Part shown: piece by piece, positions 32,102 through 40,245 of the stretch
Layout: every line of letters starts with the position of its first letter
How positions within the stretch are numbered: the stretch's first letter is position 1
Position numbers and translations under genes: made by a program
Notes under the pieces: model-generated
Seen by the model: the letters and a program-made list of their open reading frames with translations, nothing else
Database searches by the model: none
What the model was told of the DNA's origin: nothing
Source of the DNA: JAFMJV01 sp963800275
GTDB lineage: Bacteria > Chloroflexota > Limnocylindria > Limnocylindrales > CSP1-4
Reading direction: 5' to 3'
Length of the DNA stretch: 64,000 nt
Assembly: GCA_963800275.1 (NCBI GenBank)
Contig: CAWDAI010000008.1
Coordinates: 1 to 64,000 of the forward strand

Positions 32102-32989
32102 ATGAGCAAGGCCAAGTGGTGGGTCTGTGGGAACTGTCACAGCCTCAACGATCTGCCCGCGAACAAGTGCTACAAGTGTCGTGGGCCCAAGCCCGCGGAC
32201 GCTCGCGTGATCGACGATCAGTACGCCGATGTCCGCAACGAGAAGCGCGTGGGCATCACGGTCGACCTATCCCAGCTCGGCGACCTCACCCGTCCTGATC
32301 CGCGGGAGACGTCGAAGTCGGCCGGCATCATCGAGGCGTTCACGCCTGCCGGCCAGGGTGACGCAGCCCGGGCCGGTGCGCCCGAGCGGGAGCTGTACGA
32401 CCCCTACGGACGCGAACCAGGACCGGCACCCGCACCCACCGCACCGGTCTCGCCTCCCGCCGGGACGGCCCTGCGGCCGATGCGCGAACCGGTCCGCCGC
32501 AGCATCGAGGCGCTGGGCGCCAGGCGCCCCTGGACGGCCGGGCCGGACGAGATGACCGCGGCCGTGAGCGATGCCACCGCCGGACAGGCGCCGCCCCCGC
32601 CCGCGCTCGATGCGGCATCACCGAGCCCTCCAGCCCTCCCGCCTCCGCCACCACCGGTTATGCCCGCTTCACCTCCGGCCGGAGCCACCCCCGTGCCACC
32701 GCCGGCGAACGCGCCACCCCACGCAAGCGGGCCTCCCCGGGTGGCACCACCCCCGCCTCCCCCGGGCTACGGCGCGCCCCCTGGCTACGGACCGCCCCCT
32801 GGCTACGGACCGCCCCCTGGCGCTGCGATGCCACCGCGTCCGCCCGTGCCACCCGGACCCGCATCGCGGCCCGGCATGCCTCCACCGCCTGCGGGGATCG
32901 CCGGACCGCCGATCGCGCCACCGGGAGGACCGCCGCCAGGCAGGCCAGGACCACCGCCGCAGCGGCAGGAACCTCCATCTGAGGACTGA
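32102..32989 (+). CDS. RanBP2-type zinc-finger protein with long proline-rich tail
   Basis: This 295-residue protein begins with a single RanBP2-type zinc ribbon: W-V-C-x2-C-x10-C-x2-C (Cys9, Cys12, Cys23, Cys26), with the typical WVCGNCHSLN and ANKCYKCRGPKP. A short charged region follows, then from about residue 115 a disordered tail very rich in Pro, Ala and Gly, including GYG-PPP repeats. There is no signal peptide or membrane helix, so it is cytoplasmic. Such fingers bind single-stranded RNA or protein in other systems. It lies 51 bases before the first zinc-ribbon cyclase, suggesting a link, but it has its own promoter-like box. Confidence 0.75.
   Translation: MSKAKWWVCGNCHSLNDLPANKCYKCRGPKPADARVIDDQYADVRNEKRVGITVDLSQLGDLTRPDPRETSKSAGIIEAFTPAGQGDAARAGAPERELYDPYGREPGPAPAPTAPVSPPAGTALRPMREPVRRSIEALGARRPWTAGPDEMTAAVSDATAGQAPPPPALDAASPSPPALPPPPPPVMPASPPAGATPVPPPANAPPHASGPPRVAPPPPPPGYGAPPGYGPPPGYGPPPGAAMPPRPPVPPGPASRPGMPPPPAGIAGPPIAPPGGPPPGRPGPPPQRQEPPSED
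32765..32818 (+). repeat. 18-bp in-frame tandem repeat encoding GYGPPP
   Basis: Positions 32783-32800 and 32801-32818 are identical 18-mers, and 32765-32782 is a copy with two mismatches. Each unit encodes GYG-(P/A)PP within the proline-rich tail, so copy number may vary between strains. Confidence 0.75.
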
Positions 32990-33040
32990 CACCGTGGCGC
33001 TGGTTCGGAATCACCAGTGGCGTACTAGTCATTACTCATC

Positions 33041-36000
33041 GTGTTCCGCTACGCTGCGAGTGCCAATCGGGTAGCGGGGAGGCCGGTCATCGTCAGCTGT
33101 GGGACTTGCGCTGCGGACAACGCGGCTGGACGACGTTTCTGCGATCAGTGCGGCGCCAGTCTCATCGACGCATGCCCGAGCTGCGGGGCACAGAACCGAG
33201 CGGAGGCGCGATTCTGCGGCGACTGCGGCCAGGCCCTCGGCAACGGTCTCGATGCCGCAGCGCAGCGCGCGGGATCGTCCGCTGCCGTACCGATCCGCAG
33301 CCAGCCTGCCGCGGAGCGTCGTCTGGTCTCGGTGCTCTTCGCCGATCTTGTCGCCTTCACCAAGTACTCCGAGGGGCGAGACCCGGAGCTCGTGCGCGAG
33401 ACGCTGACCCGCTACTTCGAGTCCACGCGCACCGTGATCGAGCGTCACGGCGGGCAGGTGGAGAAGTTCATCGGCGACGCTGTGATGGCGGCCTGGGGTG
33501 CACAGCGCGCGAACGAGGATGACGCCGAGCGCGCGGTGCGGGCCGCGCTGGAGGTGGTGAACGCCGTACGCGAGCTGGACGAGGGGCTGCGCGCTCGCGT
33601 GGGCGTCCTGACCGGCCAGGCCGCCGTGACCCTCGGCGCCACCGACCAGGGCATGGTCGCGGGCGACCTGGTCAACACCGCCGCCCGCCTGCAGGCCGTG
33701 GCGCCGCCCGACACCGTGCTGGTGGGGGAAGCCACGATGCAGGCCGCGACAGGCGCCATCGCCTTCGAGCCGGCCGGCGAACAGGTGCTGAAAGGCAAGT
33801 CCGCCCCCGTGCCGGCGTGGCGCGCCCTGCGTGTCGTGGCCGATAAGGGCGGGCGTGGCCGAGGGGAGGGCCTTGAGCCGCCATTCGTAGGGCGCGAGAT
33901 CGAGCTGCGCCTGCTGAAGGACGTGGTCAACGCCGCGAGCACCGAACAGCGCCCGCGACTCGTCTCCATCACCGGGCCGGCGGGTATCGGCAAGAGTCGC
34001 CTGGCGTGGGAGTTCGAGAAGTACGTCGATGGCCTCGTCGAGCGGATCTACTGGCACCGCGGACGCTCGCCCAGCTACGGCGAGGGCATCGCCTTCTGGG
34101 CCCTGGGTGAGATGGTCCGCCGTCGTGCCGGTCTGGCCGAGGGTGACGACGAGGCCACGACACGTGAGCGGATCCACGCGGCCGTGTCCGAGTTCATCGC
34201 TGCCGGCGAGGCTGAGTGGATCGAGCGCTCCCTGCTCGTGCTGCTGGGCCTGGAGGCACCGCCGGACGGCGGGCGCGAGACGCTCTTCGCGGGCTGGCGT
34301 ACCTTCTTCGAGCGCATCGCGGCCCGACAGACCACCGTGCTCGTGTTCGAGGACCTGCAATGGGCCGACGATGGCCTGCTCGACTTCATCGACCACCTGC
34401 TCGAGTGGTCCCGCGACGTGCCCATCCTCGTCGTCGGCCTGGCCCGGCCAGAGCTGCTCGATGAGCGACCCGGATGGGGCACGGGCAAGCGTTCGTTCAA
34501 CGCCATCGGCTTGGAACCCCTGACCGACGACCAGATGCGCGATCTGCTGCGAGGGCTCGTGCCCACGATGCCCGACGACGCCGTGGCCCAGGTCGTGGCG
34601 CGCGCGGACGGGATCCCGCTCTACGCCGTCGAGATGGTGCGCATGCTCATCGCCGACGGCTCGCTCGTCGCTGGGCTCGACGGCACGTACGCGGCGACCA
34701 GGGAGCTGGGCACGCTGGCGCTGCCCGACACGCTGCGCGCGCTCGTGGCCTCGCGCCTCGACGCGCTGGATGCCACCGACCGGGCCCTGCTCCAGGACGC
34801 CACCATCCTGGGCCAGACCTTCGACCACCGCGCCCTCGCACGCATCACGGACCGCGACGAGGACGAGGTGGAGGCCCGGCTTCGAGCACTCATGCAGCGC
34901 GAGCTGGTGGAGATCTCCGTCGACCCGCGTTCACCCGACCGGGGCCAGTATGGCTTCGTGCAGGCGGTCATCCGCGAGGTCGCCTACGAGACCCTCTCGC
35001 GCCGGGACCGTCGAGCCCGTCATCTCGCCACCGCGCGGTACTACGAGGCCGCCGGTGATGAGGAGCTGGCGGGAGTCCTGGCTGCCCACTACCTCGGCGC
35101 CTACAAGGCCTCTGACCCGGGACCCGAGGCGGACGCCCTCGGCGCGCAGGCGCGCCGCGCGCTCGTGTCGGCGGCCGCTCGCGCCCTCACGCTCGGTTCA
35201 CCGGCGCAGGCCCTCGGCCACCTCGAGTCCGCGCTCGAGACCACCGACGATCCCCTCGAGCAAGCTGGTCTCCTGGCTCGCGCTTCCACCGCCGCGTCGG
35301 TAGCGGGACGCAAGGACCTGGCCATCGATCAGGCCTCCCGTGCGGCAGCGATCTTCGATGAGGCGGGGCAGGACCGCTCCGCGCTCGAGGCGCTGGCGCT
35401 GAAGGGAGGGTTCCAGACGGACGCCGGTTACGACGAAGACGCGCGCGAGCTGCTCATCGAGGCCGCCGCGAGGGCGTCCGCGCCGGAGGACGCGGATGTG
35501 CGGGCCGATCTGCTGGCTCGCCTCAGTCGCGTACACATGCGGCTGCAAGAGGAGCCGGAGGCGATCGCTGCGGCTGACCAGGCGCTCGCCCTGGCCGAGC
35601 CCCTGGGTCTGGACCGGGTCACGGCCGAGGCACTCATCAACAAGTCCGGCACGCTGAGCCAGATGCGTCGCATCCGCGAGCCGGCCATCCTGATGCAGGG
35701 AGCCGTGGACCTGGCCACGGAGGTCGGCGACATCGAGTTGCAGATGCGCGCTCGGGCGAACCTCTCCGCGACATACAGCCACCAGGACCTCGACCTGGCC
35801 ATCGCGGCCTCGGTCGAGGCCCTCGAGATCGCCCGGCGCCTGGGGACGAGTGGGTACGTCGAGTGGCTCGTGGGTGGACTCGTGCTCTTCGAGTTCGCTC
35901 GCGGACACGACTGGGACGCAGCCATCGAACTGCTCGACCGCGCCATCGACGACACCGACGCCGACGCCGACTACATGCGCTACCTGTTCCTGGGCGTCCG

Positions 36001-36634
36001 ACAGCAGTACCTGACCATGCGTGGGCAGGAGACTGGCGGCACCGTCGAAGCCATGCGTGGGATCCTCGCGTCCGCGGACTTCGTGCCCTTCCAGCGCTTC
36101 GATCACATGTCGGCCTACGAGACGTTGCTTGCCGGTCGCCCGGAGACCGCGGTCCGTGAGTTCCAGGCGACGTACGGGGTGATGGCCCGCGCGATCGGCG
36201 AGGCGCTCGCCGGCGGCAGCATCGCAGCCGCGTATGCGCGCGACGTCGTGGCGGCCCGCGATGCCTCCAAGCGGCTGCAGGAGTGGGAGGAGGGCGGTCG
36301 TGGCGGCGATGCGATCCGTGAGCTCGGTCGCGCCGTCGTCCATGCGCTCGAAGGGCGCGAGGAGTCGGCTACGGCTTCGTTCGTGCGGGCGGTCGAACGA
36401 ATGCGAGCTGGGAAGAACCACTTCTGGGTGGCGGTCCTGCAAGCGGTCGCGCTCGAGCTCCAGCCGGCACGGTCCAGCACCGATGGCTGGGAAGAGGAGG
36501 CCCGGGCGCGCTTCGAGCTGCTGGCTGCCGAACCCTGGCTGCGGCTCCTCGACGCATCGGTGGCGCGCGGGCACGGGCGCGATGCCGAGCCATCGGGTCC
36601 AGCGTCGGCCAGTCTCGTCGGGGGTGGAGCATGA
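33041..36634 (+). CDS. Zinc-ribbon / class III cyclase / AAA / TPR signalling protein, copy 1
   Basis: This 1197-residue multidomain protein starts with two zinc ribbons (Cys20/23/34/37 and 45/48/59/62). A class III nucleotide cyclase domain follows (about 94-265) with the metal-binding Asp in FADLVAFT, VEKFIGDAVMAAWG (Lys and second Asp) and NTAARLQ (transition-state Asn/Arg). Next comes an AAA_16/STAND-like ATPase (PPFVGRE near 281, Walker A GPAGIGKSR near 312, Walker B LVFEDLQWAD near 434), then TPR-like helices from about 670. It probably makes cAMP or cGMP in response to a signal sensed by the TPR/ATPase part. GTG 33041 is the only reasonable start. Its stop overlaps the next gene's ATG. 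Confidence 0.88.
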   Translation: MFRYAASANRVAGRPVIVSCGTCAADNAAGRRFCDQCGASLIDACPSCGAQNRAEARFCGDCGQALGNGLDAAAQRAGSSAAVPIRSQPAAERRLVSVLFADLVAFTKYSEGRDPELVRETLTRYFESTRTVIERHGGQVEKFIGDAVMAAWGAQRANEDDAERAVRAALEVVNAVRELDEGLRARVGVLTGQAAVTLGATDQGMVAGDLVNTAARLQAVAPPDTVLVGEATMQAATGAIAFEPAGEQVLKGKSAPVPAWRALRVVADKGGRGRGEGLEPPFVGREIELRLLKDVVNAASTEQRPRLVSITGPAGIGKSRLAWEFEKYVDGLVERIYWHRGRSPSYGEGIAFWALGEMVRRRAGLAEGDDEATTRERIHAAVSEFIAAGEAEWIERSLLVLLGLEAPPDGGRETLFAGWRTFFERIAARQTTVLVFEDLQWADDGLLDFIDHLLEWSRDVPILVVGLARPELLDERPGWGTGKRSFNAIGLEPLTDDQMRDLLRGLVPTMPDDAVAQVVARADGIPLYAVEMVRMLIADGSLVAGLDGTYAATRELGTLALPDTLRALVASRLDALDATDRALLQDATILGQTFDHRALARITDRDEDEVEARLRALMQRELVEISVDPRSPDRGQYGFVQAVIREVAYETLSRRDRRARHLATARYYEAAGDEELAGVLAAHYLGAYKASDPGPEADALGAQARRALVSAAARALTLGSPAQALGHLESALETTDDPLEQAGLLARASTAASVAGRKDLAIDQASRAAAIFDEAGQDRSALEALALKGGFQTDAGYDEDARELLIEAAARASAPEDADVRADLLARLSRVHMRLQEEPEAIAAADQALALAEPLGLDRVTAEALINKSGTLSQMRRIREPAILMQGAVDLATEVGDIELQMRARANLSATYSHQDLDLAIAASVEALEIARRLGTSGYVEWLVGGLVLFEFARGHDWDAAIELLDRAIDDTDADADYMRYLFLGVRQQYLTMRGQETGGTVEAMRGILASADFVPFQRFDHMSAYETLLAGRPETAVREFQATYGVMARAIGEALAGGSIAAAYARDVVAARDASKRLQEWEEGGRGGDAIRELGRAVVHALEGREESATASFVRAVERMRAGKNHFWVAVLQAVALELQPARSSTDGWEEEARARFELLAAEPWLRLLDASVARGHGRDAEPSGPASASLVGGGA

Positions 36635-39600
36635 GCGTCTTCTGCACCAGCTGTGGCCAGGCCAATGGCGACGGCGCTGCCTTCTGCGACAGCTGCGGCA
36701 GCACGCTCAACTCGGGCTGTCCCGAGTGTGGTGCCGAGAACCGGCCCGAGGCGCGCTTCTGCCGTAGCTGCGGTACGCACCTGGCTGACGCGGATGTGCC
36801 GACGCCGGCGCCGGCTCCGGCCGGGACACGAACCTTGCCCGCATCGGCCGATGGCGGCACCGCGGAGCGCCGCCTGGTGTCGGTGCTCTTCGCCGACCTC
36901 GTGTCCTTCACCAGCTATTCCGAAGGCCGCGATCCCGAGCTCGTACGTGAGACGCTGACCCGCTACTTCGAGGCCACGCGACACGCCATCGAGCATCACG
37001 GCGGCCGGGTGGAGAAGTTCATCGGCGATGCGGTGATGGCGGCGTGGGGCGCCCCCAGGGCCAACGAGGACGACGCCGAACGGGCGGTGCGCGCCGCCCT
37101 CGAGGTGGTCGAGGCGGTCCGCAACCTCAACGAGGGGCTGGAAGCCCGCGTGGGCGTGCTCACCGGCCACGCCGCGGTCACCGTGGGTGCGACCGACCAG
37201 GGCATGGTCGCGGGCGACATGGTCAACACGGCCGCGCGCCTGCAGGCAGCAGCTCCCCCCAGCACCGTGCTGGTAGGGGAGGCCACGATGCAGGCGGCGT
37301 CCGGCGCCATCGCCTTCGAGGAGGCCGGCGAGCAGGTCCTCCGCGGCAAGACGGCCCCGGTCCCGGCCTGGCGCGCCCTGCGCGTCATCGGTGATCGCGG
37401 TGGGCGCAGCCGCGGCGAGGGCCTGGAGCCCCCGTTCGTCGGCCGCGAGCTGGAGCTGCGCCTGCTCAAGGACCTGGTCCACGCGGTCGATGAGGACCGG
37501 CGTCCGCGACTCGTCTCCATCACCGGACCCGCCGGCATCGGCAAGAGCCGCCTGGCGTGGGAGTTCGAGAAGTACCTCGACGGCCTGGTCGACGGCGTCT
37601 ATTGGCACCGCGGCCGTGCCCCCAGCTATGGCGACGGGGTCACCTTCTGGGCGCTCGGCGAGATGGTCCGCAAGCGGGCCGGGCTACTCGAGTCGGACGA
37701 CGAGAACACCACGCGCGAACGGGTTCGCGCGACCGTCGAGGAGTGGGTGCCCGACCAGAAGGACCGGGCCTGGGTGGAGCCGGCGCTGCTGACCCTGCTC
37801 GGCCTCGAGCCACCACCGGCCGGCGGCCGCGACGTGCTCTTCGCGGCCTGGCGGATCTTCTTCGAGCGCGTGGCTGCGCATGGCACGACGATCCTGCTGT
37901 TCGAGGACCTGCAGTGGGCCGACAGCGGGCAGCTCGACTTCATCGATCACCTCATGGAGTGGGCCCGTGACGTCCCCTTGCTGGTGGTGACCCTTGCCCG
38001 CCCCGAGCTGCTCGAGCGCCGGCCCGGCTGGGGCACCACGGCTCGTGCCTTCAATGCGGTCGGACTGGAGCCGCTCACGCCGGCCAATATGCGTGAGCTC
38101 CTGCTGGGCCTCGTCCCTGGCCTGCCCGCGGACGCGGTCTCGACGGTCCTCGAGCGAGCCGATGGCATCCCCCTCTACGCGGTGGAGACGGTCCGCATGC
38201 TGGTGGCCGACGGCCGCCTGCTGGCTGACGGCGACGGCACCTTCCGCCCGGCCGGCGAGCTCGGTGAGCTGGCCATGCCCGATTCTCTGCGGGCGCTGAT
38301 CGCCTCTCGCCTCGACGCGCTTGACGATGCCGATCGCACCCTCCTGCAGGACGCGGCGGTGCTGGGCAAGACCTTCACGCCGGACGCGATCGCAGCCATC
38401 TACGGCCAGGACGAGGCGGAGATCGCATCGCGCTTGCGGGCACTCTCGCGCCGAGAGCTGCTGGAGATCGCGGTCGATCCCGCCTCACCCGAGCGGGGCC
38501 AGTTCGGGTTCGTCCAGTCAGTCGTCCGCGAGGTCGCTTACGAGACCCTGTCCCGGCGTGATCGACGGACTCGACATCTGGCCGCGGCGCGCTACTTCGA
38601 GGGCCTGGGGGATGAGGAGCTGGCGGGCGTGCTCTCGACGCACTACATGGCCGCGTACGAGGCCTCGGAACCCGGTCCGGAGGCGGATGCGCTGCGCATC
38701 CAGGCGCGCCTGGCCCTGCAGGGGGCAGCCGAGCGTGCGATGGACCTGGGTGCCTACGACCAGGCTCGCCTGAGCTTGCAGCGGGCCCTCTCGATCACCG
38801 AGGACGCCGCGGAGCGAGCATCGCTCCTCGAACGCGCCGCCGCCGCCGCCGACATCGAGGGGGCATACGAAGAGGCCGAGCGGCTCGGCCGGGAGGCGCT
38901 CGCTGCCTACGAGTCCATCGACGACCATACCGGCGCGGCCCGGACCTCGGCCAGGCTGGGCATGATCCTGCTCAACGCCTCGCGGCTGACCGAGACCGTC
39001 GAGCTGCTGGAATCAGCGCTGGCCAAGGCCGATCGGCCGGAGGACGCGAAGCCGCGGGCCGAGATCCTGGCGAGCCTCTCTCGCGCCCACATGCGGCTGC
39101 TCCAGACGGAGCAGGCCCTGGCTCGGGCCGACGAGGCGCTGGCCATCGCCGAGCCCCTGCGCCTGCGGCACACCATCGGCGAGGCCTTCATCAACAAGGC
39201 CGGCGCCCTATCGCAGTCGGGTCGGCTGGTGGAGCCGATCGTCTTGATGTCAGCAGCCGTCGACCTGGCCCACGAGCAGGGTGACATGGCCCTCGAGCTG
39301 CGTGCGCGCAACAACCTTGCCGCCACCCAGGGCACGGAGGACGGCGACGCCGCCATGCGGGTCAGCCGCGAAGCCTACGCGCTGGCCACGCGCCTGGGCA
39401 TCCGACAGATGTCGACCTGGCTGGCTGGTGCCATCGCCCAGGGAGCGCTCTACGAGGGGCTCGACTGGGATACGGCGCTGCGCCAGGTGGATACCGAGAT
39501 CGACGGCAGCATGTCCGACGCCGACCGGGTGCGACTGCTCTCGCTGCGCGAGGCGCTGATGGCCTTCCGCGGGGACGATCGGACCGAGCTGCTGGCTGCC

Positions 39601-40200
39601 CGCGAGCGGCTGACCGTGCAGATCAGCGATCCCGACGAGGAGTTGTCGGAGGCGGTGAATGCCGCGCATGCGTCGTTCGTCGACGGCCGCATCGACGAGG
39701 CGCTGGCCGCCTACGCGCCGTACATCCGGGCACAGACCCAGAACTCCCTGGAGGCACGTTGGGGATATGTCCTCGCGGCACAGTTCGCCCGAGACCCGGA
39801 GGCGGCTCGACGCGGCCTCGAGGCCCTGGACTTCGAGCCCTACGCCGGGACCTACGTCGACGGCGTACGCCGGCTGGCCGAAGCGGGCGTGGCCGCGCTC
39901 GAGGGACAGCCCGGGGCTGCGCTGGCGTCCTATCGCGCCGCTATCGAGGCCTGGCGCGCCTGCGGCGCCCGCTTCGATGTCGCCATCGCCCAGATGGCTG
40001 CCCTGACCTCGTTGCCAGACGAGCCGTCCATCGAGGGTTGGGCCGATGAGGCTCGTGAGCGCTTCGAGATCGTGAGATCGCCGGCGCTGCTCGAGCGACT
40101 CGAGCAGGTGCTGGCGACCCGTGCCATCGAACGAGCCAACGGCACGCAGGCACCCGAGGCGAAGCCTGCCAATGCCGCCAGGGACGCAGGCGCGCGCTAG
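36631..40200 (+). CDS. Zinc-ribbon / class III cyclase / AAA / TPR signalling protein, copy 2
   Basis: This 1189-residue paralogue of the preceding gene has the same order: zinc ribbons (Cys5/8/19/22 and 30/33/44/47), cyclase (from about 79, with FADLVSFT, VEKFIGDAVMAAWG, NTAARLQ), ATPase (PPFVGRE near 267, GPAGIGKSR, LLFEDLQWAD) and TPR-like C-terminal half. The cyclase and ATPase parts are nearly the same as in copy 1 over long blocks, while the C-terminal 500 residues differ much more. Its ATG overlaps the upstream TGA (ATGA), so the two are made together and may form a heterodimer. Both keep the catalytic residues I can see. Confidence 0.88.
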   Translation: MSVFCTSCGQANGDGAAFCDSCGSTLNSGCPECGAENRPEARFCRSCGTHLADADVPTPAPAPAGTRTLPASADGGTAERRLVSVLFADLVSFTSYSEGRDPELVRETLTRYFEATRHAIEHHGGRVEKFIGDAVMAAWGAPRANEDDAERAVRAALEVVEAVRNLNEGLEARVGVLTGHAAVTVGATDQGMVAGDMVNTAARLQAAAPPSTVLVGEATMQAASGAIAFEEAGEQVLRGKTAPVPAWRALRVIGDRGGRSRGEGLEPPFVGRELELRLLKDLVHAVDEDRRPRLVSITGPAGIGKSRLAWEFEKYLDGLVDGVYWHRGRAPSYGDGVTFWALGEMVRKRAGLLESDDENTTRERVRATVEEWVPDQKDRAWVEPALLTLLGLEPPPAGGRDVLFAAWRIFFERVAAHGTTILLFEDLQWADSGQLDFIDHLMEWARDVPLLVVTLARPELLERRPGWGTTARAFNAVGLEPLTPANMRELLLGLVPGLPADAVSTVLERADGIPLYAVETVRMLVADGRLLADGDGTFRPAGELGELAMPDSLRALIASRLDALDDADRTLLQDAAVLGKTFTPDAIAAIYGQDEAEIASRLRALSRRELLEIAVDPASPERGQFGFVQSVVREVAYETLSRRDRRTRHLAAARYFEGLGDEELAGVLSTHYMAAYEASEPGPEADALRIQARLALQGAAERAMDLGAYDQARLSLQRALSITEDAAERASLLERAAAAADIEGAYEEAERLGREALAAYESIDDHTGAARTSARLGMILLNASRLTETVELLESALAKADRPEDAKPRAEILASLSRAHMRLLQTEQALARADEALAIAEPLRLRHTIGEAFINKAGALSQSGRLVEPIVLMSAAVDLAHEQGDMALELRARNNLAATQGTEDGDAAMRVSREAYALATRLGIRQMSTWLAGAIAQGALYEGLDWDTALRQVDTEIDGSMSDADRVRLLSLREALMAFRGDDRTELLAARERLTVQISDPDEELSEAVNAAHASFVDGRIDEALAAYAPYIRAQTQNSLEARWGYVLAAQFARDPEAARRGLEALDFEPYAGTYVDGVRRLAEAGVAALEGQPGAALASYRAAIEAWRACGARFDVAIAQMAALTSLPDEPSIEGWADEARERFEIVRSPALLERLEQVLATRAIERANGTQAPEAKPANAARDAGAR

Positions 40201-40228
40201 TTCGTCTGCGGGAATCAGGCGGCGCGGG

Positions 40229-40234
40229 TACCCT
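40229..40234 (+). promoter_or_regulatory. -10-like TACCCT before the GH25 protein
   Basis: TACCCT ends 11 bases before ATG 40246, leaving a leader of only a few bases with no ribosome site. Confidence 0.35.
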
Positions 40235-40245
40235 CACCGGGCTAC

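Noticed and set aside
33032..37608. Three long minus-strand frames opposite the cyclase pair
   Set aside because: They mirror each other exactly as the paralogous plus-strand genes do, so their similarity is a by-product, not evidence of genes.
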